A stretch of 64,000 nt of DNA, taken from Corynebacterium sp. GTDB lineage: Bacteria; Actinomycetota; Actinomycetes; Mycobacteriales; Mycobacteriaceae. Shown in pieces: positions 9,401 through 17,628 of this stretch. The notes beneath the pieces are model-generated. The model worked only from the letters and a program-made list of their open reading frames with translations, was not told the DNA's origin and did no database searches. Location: NCBI RefSeq assembly GCF_022712275.1, contig NZ_JALAGU010000026.1:114845-178844 (forward strand), in the 5' to 3' direction. Made by a program: the position numbers and the translations under genes. How positions within the stretch are numbered: the stretch's first letter is position 1; each line of letters starts with the position of its first letter.

Positions 9401-10153
9401 CACGAGGGCACACGCACCGGCTGGGACGCGGTGAAGGAACGTCCCACCCAGGTGATCACGTCCCCGGAGTGGACCGGCATCACGAAGGACAACCAGCGGT
9501 ACACCGCGTTCTCCATCAACCTGGCCTACGACAAACCGTGGCACACCCTGTCGGGACGGATGCACTACTACCTGGACCACGACTGGTTCATCGACTACGG
9601 GGAGTCCCTGCCGATCTACCGGCCTCCGTTGGACCAGCTCCACCTGCACGGCGAGACCGGCCCCGGCGAAACGGTCACGGGCGCCAACGGTGAAGCTGAG
9701 GTGACGGTGCGTTACCTGACCCCGCACAACAAGTGGTCAATCCACTCCCAGTACTACGACAACCTGCACATGCTCTCCATCTCCCGCGGCGGACAGGTCG
9801 TCTGGATGTCCGAGGTCGACGCAGAGAAGATCGGCGTGGCCGACAACGACTGGATCGAAGCCCACAACCGCAACGGCATCGTCACCGCCCGGGCGATCGT
9901 CTCCCACCGCATCCCCGCCGGCACGGTGATCATGAACCATGCACAGGAGCGCACCGCAGGCACCCCGCTCAATGAGCACACCGGACGTCGTGGCGGCACC
10001 CACAACTCCCTCACCCGCATCATGATCAACCCACTGCACGTGGCCGGCGGATACGGCCACCTGACCTACGGCTTCAACTACATCGGGCCGACCGGAAACA
10101 ACCGCGACGAGGTCACCACGATCCGGCGTCGCTCTCAGGAGGTCGAGTTCTGA
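6413..10153 (+). CDS. narG: Respiratory nitrate reductase alpha subunit NarG
   Basis: The 1246-residue catalytic subunit of membrane-bound nitrate reductase, binding bis-MGD molybdenum and one [4Fe-4S] cluster and facing the cytoplasm. The FS0 ligand pattern is His55, Cys59, Cys63 and Cys98 in HGVNCTGSC...RGCPRG. ESGDWYNSSYLMMWGSN carries the Asp expected to bind molybdenum. Length matches the family. The ATG at 6413 follows GAGGTG at proper spacing; an in-frame GTG at 6404 overlaps that ribosome-binding site and is less likely. Its stop overlaps the narH start by one base (TGATG). It depends on the Moco genes on both sides. Confidence 0.97.
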   Translation: MTVSDTPGPLFSMGSYVRHGTTDHSGRQLFLQGGREADSFYRDRWSFDKIVRSTHGVNCTGSCSWKVYVKDGVITWESQAVDYPTTGPDMPEYEPRGCPRGASFSWYTYSPTRIRFPYARAVLVEMYREARARHDDPVLAWREIVEDPVKRRAYVSQRGKGGLIRVPYEEAVEIAAAAHVYTIRRYGPDRIHGFTVIPAMSQISYGAGTRFLELIGGVALSFYDWYADLPPASPQTFGDQTDVPESGDWYNSSYLMMWGSNIPVTRTPDSHFMVEARYRGTKVVVVSPDYADNTKFADEWLRISPGTDGALAFAMGHVILSEFHVGERTPYFLDYMRKYTDSPFLVELDDHGDGTCTPGKFLTAADSGDDALASTENATHRLVVMQPDGSVVDPGGTVADRYGADGEGRWNLRLDHADPVMSIADITDGTPASTAEVLFPRFDLDAEASDATGTGPIGAGIVHRGVPVRTVNRRTVTTVFDLMLAHYAVPRPELDLPGDWPEDFHDARIVGTPAWQEELTGVPVDAAVRIGREFARNAVESGGRSQIIMGAGVNHYFHADSIYRTFLALTSMCGTQGVNGGGWAHYVGQEKLRPMNGWSQYAFGLDWSRPPRQMISTGFYYLATDQWRYDNTRASRLASPLASRGTVGDKLTSDTLVESMKRGWMPAFPQFDRNPLLLADQAAEAGKDLKDYITGELESGRMRFAAEDPDNPDNFPRILLNWRTNLMGSSAKGTEFFLRHLLGVDSDASADELPAGQRPQSITWRDTAPGTGEGKLDLMMTADFRNTSTTLVSDLVFPAATWYEKNDLSTTDMHPFIHSFNAAINPPWESRTDFELFRDLSARLSTLAEKWLGTQTDVVTAPLGHDSPDELSMPGGVVPDQDAPLVPGESMAKLIPVERNYTKIHEKWMHLGPLTAELGTGTHGTSYDVSTQVEELALLNGTGHTSAGERPQLTTAVKAAEMVLHLSGVSNGAVALEGFRNQGRRVGVDMTDLIKDHEGTRTGWDAVKERPTQVITSPEWTGITKDNQRYTAFSINLAYDKPWHTLSGRMHYYLDHDWFIDYGESLPIYRPPLDQLHLHGETGPGETVTGANGEAEVTVRYLTPHNKWSIHSQYYDNLHMLSISRGGQVVWMSEVDAEKIGVADNDWIEAHNRNGIVTARAIVSHRIPAGTVIMNHAQERTAGTPLNEHTGRRGGTHNSLTRIMINPLHVAGGYGHLTYGFNYIGPTGNNRDEVTTIRRRSQEVEF

Positions 10154-11805
10154 TGCGTGTCATGGCACAGATCGCGATGGTCATGAACCTGGACAAGTGC
10201 ATCGGCTGCCACACCTGCTCGGTGACCTGCAAACAGGCGTGGACCAACCGCGAAGGCACCGAGTACATGTGGTTCAACAACGTCGAGACCCGTCCCGGCG
10301 TCGGTTTCCCCCGTGGCTGGGAGGACCAGGACACCTGGCAGGGAGGGTGGAAGCTCAACCGTCGCGGCATGCTGACCCCGCGGGCCGGCGGACGCCTGAC
10401 CAAGCTGGCGACGATCTTCCACAACCCGCGGATGCCCGGCATCCAGGACTACTACGAACCCTGGTCCTACGGCTACGAGAAACTGCTCTCGACGCCGGCC
10501 GACCAGAAGACGCAGCCGACCGCGCACCCTTACTCCCGGCTTGACGGACGCCCCATCGACCGTCCGACATGGTCGTCGAACTGGGACGACAACCTCGGCG
10601 GCAGCCCCGCCACCATCGACTCCGACCCGGTCCTGAAAGAGATGGGGCTGAGCGTGCAGCGGGAGATCGAGGACAGTTTCATGTTCCACCTCCCCCGTAT
10701 CTGCGAGCACTGCCTGAATCCGAGTTGCGTGGCGTCCTGCCCATCCGGCGCCATGTACAAGCGCACTGAAGACGGCATCGTCCTCGTCGACCAGGACCGC
10801 TGCCGCGGCTGGCGGATGTGTGTGTCCGGCTGCCCCTACAAGAAGGTCTATTTCAACCACCGCACCGGCAAAGCCGAGAAGTGCACCCTGTGTTATCCCC
10901 GACTGGAAGTCGGACAGCCGACCGTGTGCTCCGAAACCTGCGTGGGACGACTCCGCTACCTCGGCGTGCTGCTGTATGACGCCGACCGGGTGACCGAGGC
11001 CGCCTCCACCCCCGACCCGCAGGACCTCTATGAGGCCCAGCGCTCCCTCCTGCTCGACCCGCGCGACCCGCAGGTCGTCGAGGCGGCACGCCAGGAGAAC
11101 ATCCCGGCGTCCTGGATCAACGCGGCACAGCAGTCTCCGATCCACGACCTCATCTTCCGCTACGACCTCGCCCTGCCCCTGCATCCGGAGTACCGGACGC
11201 TCCCGTCGGTCTGGTACGTCCCGCCACTGTCCCCGATCGTCGACAAGGTCACCGCCACCGGTAGCGATGCCGAGAACCACCGGGTGCTGCTCACCGCGGT
11301 CTCCCGGATGCGTATCCCCCTGGAGTACCTGGCGGGACTGTTCACCGCCGGAGACACCGGACCGGTGGAGAAGTCGCTGCGACGCCTGGCGGCCATGCGC
11401 AGTTACATGCGCGACGTCAACCTCGGCAAGGAGACCGACCCCGCCATCCCCGCCGCAGTCGGGATGACCGAAGAGGAGATCTTGGAGATGTACCACCTGC
11501 TTGCGATCGCCAAGTACGACGACCGCTACGTGATCCCCACCGCCTCCCCAGAGTCGCCACGCGGCATCTCCGAACTCGACCCCTTCGGCTCCACCGACCC
11601 CCGGTCGGTGGCACATGAGCTCGCCGGCGATGTCGGACCCGGACCCGGCGCACCCGATGCCTGCGGCAGTGGGTGCGGGTGCGGCGGAAGCAATGACGGC
11701 CCACCCCGGGACAACGGCAAGGTCTCGCTGCTGAGCTGGAGGGGAGAGCGTCCTGACGCGATGTTCCCTGACTCCCACGGCACTGCTCCGGGAGGTGGAC
11801 GGTGA
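10153..11805 (+). CDS. narH: Respiratory nitrate reductase beta subunit NarH
   Basis: The iron-sulfur electron-transfer subunit between NarI haem and NarG. The first ferredoxin-like cluster motif is CIGCHTCSVTCKQAW near residue 16; the second region has CEHCLNPSCVASCP and CRGWRMCVSGCPYKK, where Trp replaces a Cys as in the [3Fe-4S]-binding motif of NarH. CTLCYPR and CSETCVG complete the ligands. At 550 residues it carries an unusual C-terminal extension with the Cys/Gly run DACGSGCGCGGS (about residue 500). It overlaps narG by one base and narJ by four (GTGA). Confidence 0.96.
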   Translation: MRVMAQIAMVMNLDKCIGCHTCSVTCKQAWTNREGTEYMWFNNVETRPGVGFPRGWEDQDTWQGGWKLNRRGMLTPRAGGRLTKLATIFHNPRMPGIQDYYEPWSYGYEKLLSTPADQKTQPTAHPYSRLDGRPIDRPTWSSNWDDNLGGSPATIDSDPVLKEMGLSVQREIEDSFMFHLPRICEHCLNPSCVASCPSGAMYKRTEDGIVLVDQDRCRGWRMCVSGCPYKKVYFNHRTGKAEKCTLCYPRLEVGQPTVCSETCVGRLRYLGVLLYDADRVTEAASTPDPQDLYEAQRSLLLDPRDPQVVEAARQENIPASWINAAQQSPIHDLIFRYDLALPLHPEYRTLPSVWYVPPLSPIVDKVTATGSDAENHRVLLTAVSRMRIPLEYLAGLFTAGDTGPVEKSLRRLAAMRSYMRDVNLGKETDPAIPAAVGMTEEEILEMYHLLAIAKYDDRYVIPTASPESPRGISELDPFGSTDPRSVAHELAGDVGPGPGAPDACGSGCGCGGSNDGPPRDNGKVSLLSWRGERPDAMFPDSHGTAPGGGR

Positions 11806-12527
11806 AGTCCGTGATCCCCCGGCGTCGCAAGGCCCGACGCAATTTCCAGGGCACCCTGCCCGAGGAGTTCGCCGCCGGTGTCCCCATGGACGACGCCCAG
11901 CGTCGCGTGGTGTTCATGTCCGCTGCGCTGCTCCTGGACTACCCCGATGACCGCATGCCGGATATTCTCGCCGCGGTCGGCGACTCGCTCGGTGATCTTC
12001 CGGTGGAGACAGGCGAACGGTTGTCCCGGTTCCTGCAGTACGCCACCGACCGGGCTGTGGACGGCCCGTCGGCCCTCCAGCAGGACTATGTGGCCACCTT
12101 CGACCAGCGTCGCCGGTGCTCGCTGTCCCTGAGCTACTACGCCGTCGGCGACACCCGCCAACGGGGCGCGGCGATTCTGGCGTTCTCCCGCCAGATCGAG
12201 GACCTCGGCTTCACGCTGATCCGGGAGGAGCTGCCGGACCACCTGTGTGTCCTGCTCGAATCCGCGGCGCAGTCCACGGGGGACAGCTGGCACCCGGTGA
12301 CCGAGATGCTCGCCTCCCACCGGGACGGACTGGAGGTGCTCCGCGCAGCACTGTCCGACCTGGACTCACCGTATGCGGAGCTGGTGACCTGCGTGTGTTC
12401 CGCACTGCCGTCCGTGTCCGACGCCACCGCCGAAAACTACCGCCGCCTCGTCCGCAGCGGTCCCCCGTCCGAACTCGTCGGGCTGGGCACCCCGCTGCCT
12501 GCTACCGGAATGGAGCATCAGCCGTGA
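11802..12527 (+). CDS. narJ: Nitrate reductase assembly chaperone NarJ
   Basis: NarJ is a cytoplasmic helical chaperone that binds NarG, assists cofactor insertion and membrane docking, and is not part of the final enzyme. The 241-residue product has the family segments LLLDYPDDRMPDIL and ALQQDYVATFDQRRRCSLSLSYY. The GTG start overlaps the narH TGA. An internal ATG at MDDAQRR would remove about 28 basic N-terminal residues and is an alternative start, but the GTGA overlap favours 11802. Position between narH and narI is the normal order. Confidence 0.93.
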   Translation: MKSVIPRRRKARRNFQGTLPEEFAAGVPMDDAQRRVVFMSAALLLDYPDDRMPDILAAVGDSLGDLPVETGERLSRFLQYATDRAVDGPSALQQDYVATFDQRRRCSLSLSYYAVGDTRQRGAAILAFSRQIEDLGFTLIREELPDHLCVLLESAAQSTGDSWHPVTEMLASHRDGLEVLRAALSDLDSPYAELVTCVCSALPSVSDATAENYRRLVRSGPPSELVGLGTPLPATGMEHQP

Positions 12528-13303
12528 GTCCCTTCGAGACCTTCCTGTGGTCCGGCTTCCCCTGGCTCGCCGCCGCAGCCTTCATCATCGGGGTGGTGTG
12601 GCGCTGGCGGACCGACCAGTTCGGCTGGACCAGCCACTCCTCCCAGATCTACGAGTCGCGGATCCTGCGCCTCGCCTCCCCCCTGTTCCACTGGGGGATG
12701 ATGTTCGTGATCATCGGACACCTGATGGGACTGGCCATCCCGAAATCGTGGACGACCTCGGTGGGTGTCTCCGAGACGGCCTACCACCTGATCGCCACCA
12801 TTCCGGGCACCATCGCCGGGATCGCAGTGATCGTGGGGCTGGTCGGACTGATATACCGCCGCGGCGTCAACCGCACGGTGTTCCTGGCCACGTCACGCTC
12901 CGACAAGGTGATGTACCTTCTGCTCGGCGTGGCGATCCTGTCCGGATTCACCGCCACCGTATCCACCCAGGTGTTCGGCGGCCCGCACGGCTACGACTAC
13001 CGGGAGACGATCTCGCCGTGGCTCCGTCAGATCATGGTCTTCCAGGCCAACCCCGATCTGATGGCCGATGTCCCGTGGGAGTTCAAGGTCCATGTGGTCT
13101 GCGGCTTCTCACTGATCGCGCTGTGGCCGTTCACCCGCCTGGTCCACGCGTTCTCTGCCCCGGTGGGGTATGTCAGTCGGCCGTACATCGTCTACCGGTC
13201 CCGCGACGCGCGGACGAAAACCGCGCCCCGGCGGGAGGTCGCCTGGGAGCAGCTGGAAGTTCCCGAGCGCGAACTCGACCAGCGGATCCAGCGGCGGAGG
13301 TGA
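12524..13303 (+). CDS. narI: Respiratory nitrate reductase gamma subunit NarI (cytochrome b)
   Basis: The membrane anchor, which oxidises menaquinol and passes electrons through two b-type haems to NarH. The 259-residue protein has about five membrane helices. Candidate haem-ligand histidines lie in FHWGMMFVIIGHLMG and, near the C-terminal end, in FKVHVVCGFSLIALWPFTRLVHAF. The frame is open far upstream, but the GTG at 12524 overlaps the narJ stop as GTGA and gives the family length with VSPFETFLWSGFPWL at the start. It closes the narKGHJI operon; no clear terminator separates it from the moaA promoter. Confidence 0.95.
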   Translation: MSPFETFLWSGFPWLAAAAFIIGVVWRWRTDQFGWTSHSSQIYESRILRLASPLFHWGMMFVIIGHLMGLAIPKSWTTSVGVSETAYHLIATIPGTIAGIAVIVGLVGLIYRRGVNRTVFLATSRSDKVMYLLLGVAILSGFTATVSTQVFGGPHGYDYRETISPWLRQIMVFQANPDLMADVPWEFKVHVVCGFSLIALWPFTRLVHAFSAPVGYVSRPYIVYRSRDARTKTAPRREVAWEQLEVPERELDQRIQRRR

Positions 13304-13342
13304 TGGATCAAGGAGTCCGAGACGGCACCACCGGGCCGCTCC

Positions 13343-13446
13343 CGTTGTCGCTCACGCGGCCCGGGGTTACAGTGGCCTACAGTGAACCGCCCCCGGACAC
13401 GGCAGCCGTTTACCCGGTTGACCTGCGGACGGAGACACCGAAACCG
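13343..13446 (+). promoter_or_regulatory. Conserved promoter/leader upstream of moaA (copy B of the Moco element)
   Basis: Second copy of the element seen before mobA. It has TTGTCG (13345-13350), a 17-bp spacer, TACAGT (13368-13373), a second TACAGT ten bases on, and GACCTGCGGACGGAGAC (13420-13436). The inverted repeat of copy A is here a direct repeat, and the GC palindrome is lost, so the conserved parts are the promoter-like boxes and the downstream block. moaA starts about 70 bases after the block. Confidence 0.7.
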
Positions 13447-13504
13447 GGTCCGGAGATACCGAAGACCTGCCCGAGACACAACCCACGAGAAAGGGGTTGA
13501 GAAC

Positions 13505-14623
13505 ATGACCACCGTCCTGCCGACCCCTGTGGTGCGCCCCGCGCGGGCCTCGTCGACGCGCACCTCGCCGGTGCCTGACTCTCCCTCCCCCGCCCGCGCA
13601 CTCGCCGACCGCTGGGGACGCGTCGCCGACGATCTGCGCATCTCACTGATCGACAAATGCAACCTGCGCTGCACCTACTGCATGCCCGCCGAGGGCATGG
13701 TCTGGCTGCAGAAGGACAACCTGCTCACCGCCGAGGAAGCCGTCCGCATCGCCGACCTGGGGGTGCGCATCTTCGGCGCGCGCGATGTGAGGTTCACCGG
13801 CGGCGAGCCCCTGGTCCGTCGCGACCTGGCGGACATCATCGCCGGCGTCCGACGCCTCCACCCGGAGATCCCGGTCTCCATCACCACCAACGGCATCGGT
13901 CTGGACAAGCGCATCGACGAGCTGGTGGACGCCGGCCTGACCCGCGTCAATGTCTCCCTGGACACCGTCGACCGCGAGGCGTTCAAGGAACTCACCCGAC
14001 GCGACCGTCTCCCCCAGGTCATCAAGGGCCTGGAGGCGGCGAAGGCTGCCGGTCTGGAGCCGGTGAAGGTCAACGCGGTACTCATGCGCGGCATCAACGA
14101 CACCGGTGCCGCCGACCTGCTGGAGTGGTGCGTCACCCGCGGTTACCAGCTGCGCTTCATCGAACAGATGCCGCTGGACGCCGACCACACCTGGGCGAAG
14201 GAGAACCTGGTCTCCGGTGCCGAGGTCCGGGCCCGGCTCTCCGAGCGTTTCGACCTCTCCCCTGACCCGGTGCCCCGCGGGTCCGCCCCGGCACAGTTGT
14301 GGGAGGTGCGGCCGAAGGAGGCGTCCGCGTCCTCCCCGGCACTGGGCAAGGTCGGTGTGATCGCCTCGGTGACCGAGTCCTTCTGCGCGGCGTGTTCGCG
14401 CACCCGCATCACCGCCGACGGCAAGGTGCGCAGCTGCCTGTTCTCCAACGAGGAGACGGACCTGCTCTCGGTGATGCGCTCCGGGGCATCCGACGAGGAA
14501 ATCTGCGACGTGTGGGCGGGCGCGATGATGCTCAAGCCACGGGCCTACGGCTCTGACGAGGTAACGCTCAATGACCCGGAGTACGTGCAGCCCGAGCGCA
14601 CGATGAGCGCCATCGGGGGTTAG
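13505..14623 (+). CDS. moaA: GTP 3',8-cyclase MoaA
   Basis: Radical-SAM enzyme that starts Moco synthesis by converting GTP to 3',8-cyclo-7,8-dihydro-GTP. The SAM cluster motif is Cys52-NLR-Cys56-TY-Cys59 and the GTP-site cluster ligands are Cys294, Cys297 and Cys311 in FCAACSRTRITADGKVRSC. The protein ends in the conserved Gly-Gly that is needed for activity in the family. It has 372 residues; the ATG at 13505 follows AAAGGGG, while the open frame upstream runs through the leader and is not protein. The first ~35 residues are Pro/Ser/Thr-rich and variable. moaC, moaD and moaE are not in the window. Confidence 0.96.
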   Translation: MTTVLPTPVVRPARASSTRTSPVPDSPSPARALADRWGRVADDLRISLIDKCNLRCTYCMPAEGMVWLQKDNLLTAEEAVRIADLGVRIFGARDVRFTGGEPLVRRDLADIIAGVRRLHPEIPVSITTNGIGLDKRIDELVDAGLTRVNVSLDTVDREAFKELTRRDRLPQVIKGLEAAKAAGLEPVKVNAVLMRGINDTGAADLLEWCVTRGYQLRFIEQMPLDADHTWAKENLVSGAEVRARLSERFDLSPDPVPRGSAPAQLWEVRPKEASASSPALGKVGVIASVTESFCAACSRTRITADGKVRSCLFSNEETDLLSVMRSGASDEEICDVWAGAMMLKPRAYGSDEVTLNDPEYVQPERTMSAIGG

Positions 14624-14661
14624 TTTCCGGTGTTCAACTTCTGCCCCGGTAGGCTGAAGCG

Positions 14662-15237
14662 GTGACTACCCCAGACTTCACCGCCCCGGTCGAACTGCGC
14701 AGCGTCGTGAGCTCCGCCGACCGGATGCGTCGCGCCCTTCCTCTGATCATCATCACCTTCGTCGCCGCGTTCGTCGCCACCGCCGTCGTGACGACCTACC
14801 TGGTCGGGAAACTGTGGTTGGGCTGCATCCTCGGGGCGGTCCTCGGCGTCATCCTGTGCCGCATGTTCTTCGGCAACCTGAAGAACGCCTCGAACCGCGA
14901 CAACCAGCGCCTGGTCCTCAGCCCGGACGGGATCCGCGCGACCGACGGCACCCTGACCACCCTGATGCGCTGGGGTGACGTGCGTGTCATCACCACCCCG
15001 AAGGGTGCGAACCGGGTGGGCATCGTCGGGGACGCCATGCTCACCCTCAACCCGGAGGGTGACCCGAAACTGGTCGAGCGGTACTCCGGGATGACGGAGG
15101 CACCGGAGGCGTTCCGTGGCGGCAGGCCGGTACACGACAAGGACGGTGCCCTGTTCCCCGGCGACTTCGAGGCGTCCTGGCGACAGGGTGAGATCGGCTC
15201 CTGGCTGCGCCACTACCGTCCTGATCTCGGGGTGTGA
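14662..15237 (+). CDS. Two-helix membrane protein of unknown function
   Basis: A 191-residue protein with a short N-terminal tail, two adjacent membrane segments (about residues 26-48 and 52-70) and a soluble C-terminal part of about 115 residues with alternating hydrophobic positions (RLVLSPDGIRATDG, DVRVITTPKGANRVGIVG). This layout resembles YcxB-like or PH-domain-like membrane proteins, but I do not recognise a specific family. The start is GTG at 14662 with a weak GGTAGG upstream. It begins 38 bases after moaA; a functional link to Moco is not evident. Confidence 0.75.
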   Translation: MTTPDFTAPVELRSVVSSADRMRRALPLIIITFVAAFVATAVVTTYLVGKLWLGCILGAVLGVILCRMFFGNLKNASNRDNQRLVLSPDGIRATDGTLTTLMRWGDVRVITTPKGANRVGIVGDAMLTLNPEGDPKLVERYSGMTEAPEAFRGGRPVHDKDGALFPGDFEASWRQGEIGSWLRHYRPDLGV

Positions 15238-15297
15238 GAGGTCTGGTGTGCGCGTTCCCGGTTGCAGTTCCGGGTGACCGTGGTAACACTGGAATGC

Positions 15298-15594
15298 ATG
15301 ACATCGTCTTCCATGCCAGCCCCTCTTCCGCCGTCGCTGCGCGGCATCGTGTCGGACTACATCGATGCCACGACCACAGCCGCTGCCACGACGACCGACG
15401 CTGCCCTGGTACTCGATGATGACGCGCACCTCATCTCCGCGCACCTGTCGGGTGAGTGGGACGACGATGACCGCGTGCACCGCGAGAAGGCGCACCAGAC
15501 CATCGTCACTCTGCTGGACACCGCCTCCCCCGAAGACCTCTCAGCCGTGAGCACCGAGCTCGCCGGCGCCGCGGAGATCCTCATGACCCGGTAG
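15298..15594 (+). CDS. Small hypothetical protein
   Basis: A 98-residue acidic, Ala/Thr-rich protein of unrecognised family, starting at MTSSSMPAPLPPSLRG. It looks helical (HREKAHQTIVTLLDTASPEDLSAVSTELAGAAEIL) and soluble. The ATG at 15298 is preferred over an upstream in-frame ATG because codon use becomes typical only from there; no strong ribosome-binding site is seen, so it may be leaderless. The frame's strong third-position GC bias supports coding. It could be a partner of the preceding membrane protein gene, but nothing shows this. Confidence 0.55.
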   Translation: MTSSSMPAPLPPSLRGIVSDYIDATTTAAATTTDAALVLDDDAHLISAHLSGEWDDDDRVHREKAHQTIVTLLDTASPEDLSAVSTELAGAAEILMTR

Positions 15595-15780
15595 TTCGGC
15601 GGGACGCCCAGGGGTCCCCGACGTAGACGTTCCGTGGTCGTCGTCATCTCGACCCGCTGTGACGTCCGGTGGCAGCGGCACGCTTTCTGTCTTCTACCCC
15701 TCGTCCGGAGCATCGACGGCTGTCGGGTCTCCCGTGACAGCCACTCCGACGCCCGTCTATTCTCCCCCCCCGGCCCTCTG

Positions 15781-15849
15781 GCTGCGACCACCGGTACCGA
15801 GAAGAGGAAATCAGGTACCTGAATTCCGCGCCCACGTACTGGTGGCTGC
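15781..15849. repeat. Family B palindromic repeat, copy B1
   Basis: Imperfect arms GCGACCACCGGTAC and GTACTGGTGGCTGC flank a central perfect 12-bp palindrome TCAGGTACCTGA (15811-15822). A second GGTACC-containing stretch follows (CCGGTACCGGTAGCTGC). Closely matched by B2, and B3 shares the centre. It directly precedes palindrome P1, the same arrangement as B2-P2. Confidence 0.75.
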
Positions 15850-15884
15850 ACGAAGGAAGTCCGGTACCGGTAGCTGCGGAAAGG

Positions 15885-15964
15885 CTTCATGTCTGCGGCA
15901 GGCACAAATCGCCACTTTCGTGGCACGGAATCCCGGATTCGTGCCTGCCGCAGACATGCTGCAC
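15885..15964. repeat. Dispersed ~80-bp palindromic repeat, copy P1
   Basis: A perfect 17-bp inverted repeat, ATGTCTGCGGCAGGCAC (15889-15905) with its complement at 15941-15957, closes on a 35-bp loop that contains TGGCACGGAATCCCGGATTC. It ends in GCTGCAC. The same design recurs at six other intergenic sites in the window. It lies between convergent genes. Confidence 0.9.
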
Positions 15965-16002
15965 GGGTGGGGGCAGAGCAGACAGTGGCCCTGCCCCGTC
16001 AC

Positions 16003-17397
16003 TCACACATTCGCGGCGGCGAAGCGGGTGCCGGGGCGCCGGTACACCGCCCAGGTCAAGAGGGCCATCAGCAGATACGCCCCCGCGAAGATCCAGAACG
16101 CGGTGTCGAAGCCACCGGTGGTGTTCTTCGACAGGTTCAGCACCTGCGGAATCGCGAAGCCACCGAAACCACCGACCGCGCCGATGTAGCCCAGGGCCGC
16201 GGCACTCTTGCGCTCATGCCCCACCGGATCATCGGACGCCACGGACAGTTCGAACACCGTCGGGATCATCCGGTACACCGACCCGTTGGCCAGCCCGGTC
16301 AGGGTGAACAGCAGCAGGAACAGCAGCAGGTAGCCGGAGAAGCTGATGCTGTCGAGCAACACCACGAGCACGCTGGTCACCACGGCCATGCACACGAACA
16401 CCACGATGCTCACCCGCGCTCCACCGACACGGTCGGCGAGGCGTCCTCCATAGGGGCGCGCCAACGAACCGACCAGCGGACCGAGGAAGGCCAGGGTCAG
16501 CGTCGCCCCCACCACGGTGAAGGAGGAGAAGTCAGGGAACTGGGTCTTGATCAGGGTCGGGAACACCGAACCGAAGCCCATGAAGGAGCCGAAGGCGCCG
16601 ACATAGAGGAAGGCGATGATCCACAGATGCTTCTCGCGCAGCGCCGAGAGCGAGCCCCGGATGTCATTTCGTGCCGAGGTGAGGTTGTGCATGTAGCGGC
16701 GGGCGCCCCACGCGGCCAGCAGGATCAGCGGGATCCAGATCAGGCCGGCCATCGGCAGCGCCGGGTCGAAAGCACCGAAGGCGAACACGGACACAGCCAC
16801 CGGAATGACCAGCTGGGCGACGGCCACGCCGAGGTTGCCGCCGGCGGCGTTCACACCGAGTGCGGCCCCCTTCTCGGCCTTCGGGTAGAAGAAGGTGATG
16901 TTGGACATGGAGCTGGCGAAGTTGCCGCCACCGAGTCCGGCCGTCGCCGCGATGACGAACAGCACCCACACCGGCGGATTGTCGGCGAAGAGCACCAGGG
17001 TCGTCGCGACGGTGGGGATGAGCAGCAGCAGAGCCGAGATCACCGTCCAGTTGCGTCCGCCGAAGATGGGGACGGTGAAGCTGTAGGGGATGCGCATCGT
17101 CGCACCGACGAGCGGCGGCAGGGAGACCAGCCAGAACTGCTGGGAGCTGGTGATGTCGATGCCGGCCTGCGGCAGCATGATGACGGTCACCGACCACATC
17201 TGCCACACGGCGAAGCCGAGGAACTCGCAGAAGACGGACCAGATGAGGTTCTGTCGGGCGGTCGCTCGCCCGGGGCCGTTCCAGAACGCCGGATCCTCGG
17301 GGGTCCAGTTGGTGATCCAGCGTCCCTCCTTCATCTCGAGGTGGGGTTCAGGCGGGCTGTGGACGGGGGCGGTGACGGTCACGGAAGGGCTCCTCAC
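16003..17397 (-). CDS. NarK/NasA-type nitrate/nitrite transporter (MFS)
   Basis: A 464-residue twelve-helix transporter of the nitrate/nitrite porter family, different from the narK at 4940. The glycine-rich motifs GLGGGNFASSMSNITFFYP and FTLTGLANGSVYRMIP are the nitrate-porter signatures. WITNWTPEDPAFWN near the N-terminus also fits. A GTG at 17397 gives this length; the first ~20 residues are not conserved in character, and a start at the MKEGRW methionine is possible. It is divergent from the assimilatory nitrate reductase gene, which suggests it imports nitrate for assimilation rather than respiration. Confidence 0.93.
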   Translation of the reverse strand: MRSPSVTVTAPVHSPPEPHLEMKEGRWITNWTPEDPAFWNGPGRATARQNLIWSVFCEFLGFAVWQMWSVTVIMLPQAGIDITSSQQFWLVSLPPLVGATMRIPYSFTVPIFGGRNWTVISALLLLIPTVATTLVLFADNPPVWVLFVIAATAGLGGGNFASSMSNITFFYPKAEKGAALGVNAAGGNLGVAVAQLVIPVAVSVFAFGAFDPALPMAGLIWIPLILLAAWGARRYMHNLTSARNDIRGSLSALREKHLWIIAFLYVGAFGSFMGFGSVFPTLIKTQFPDFSSFTVVGATLTLAFLGPLVGSLARPYGGRLADRVGGARVSIVVFVCMAVVTSVLVVLLDSISFSGYLLLFLLLFTLTGLANGSVYRMIPTVFELSVASDDPVGHERKSAAALGYIGAVGGFGGFAIPQVLNLSKNTTGGFDTAFWIFAGAYLLMALLTWAVYRRPGTRFAAANV

Positions 17398-17614
17398 GGT
17401 CTCGGTCAGGTAGGGACTCCCCCAGATATAGGCAGTCCGGACCTCCCGGGGAAACTCGGAAACAGGAACTTCACGTGGCGGCCCCCAGGTGTCGGCGAAC
17501 GCACATCGGCGCAGGTGACGGGGTGTGACGTCCTCACAGGAGACGGAAGGACGCCGTGAGTTCCTGTTCCCAGTCGTGTAACGCGCACCAGACGAACCGG
17601 CAATACAACGGGCT

Positions 17615-17620
17615 TAGCGT
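17615..17620 (+). promoter_or_regulatory. Likely -10 box of a leaderless nitrate reductase transcript
   Basis: TAGCGT lies eight bases before the ATG at 17629 and no Shine-Dalgarno is present. The nirB gene has the similar arrangement CTTAACGT, seven bases, ATG. Leaderless transcription is common in corynebacteria; here it is inferred from spacing only. Confidence 0.4.
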
Positions 17621-17628
17621 CCCTGATC

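Larger units (their letters stand above)
15595..16002. other. Intergenic region between convergent genes, with repeats B1 and P1
   Basis: No gene is supported in these 408 bases. The first 185 bases hold nothing I recognise; the remainder consists of one copy each of the two palindromic repeat families described separately, lying end to end. Confidence 0.75.

Noticed and set aside
17524..17538. CRP/GlxR-like TGTGA-N5-TCACA before the nitrate reductase gene
   Set aside because: The spacer is five rather than six bases, so the half-sites are out of register for a normal site.
15889..17559. Long plus-strand frame of 556 codons over the nitrate transporter
   Set aside because: It is antisense to a clear twelve-helix transporter, is His/Arg/Gly-rich and is a product of GC-rich third positions.
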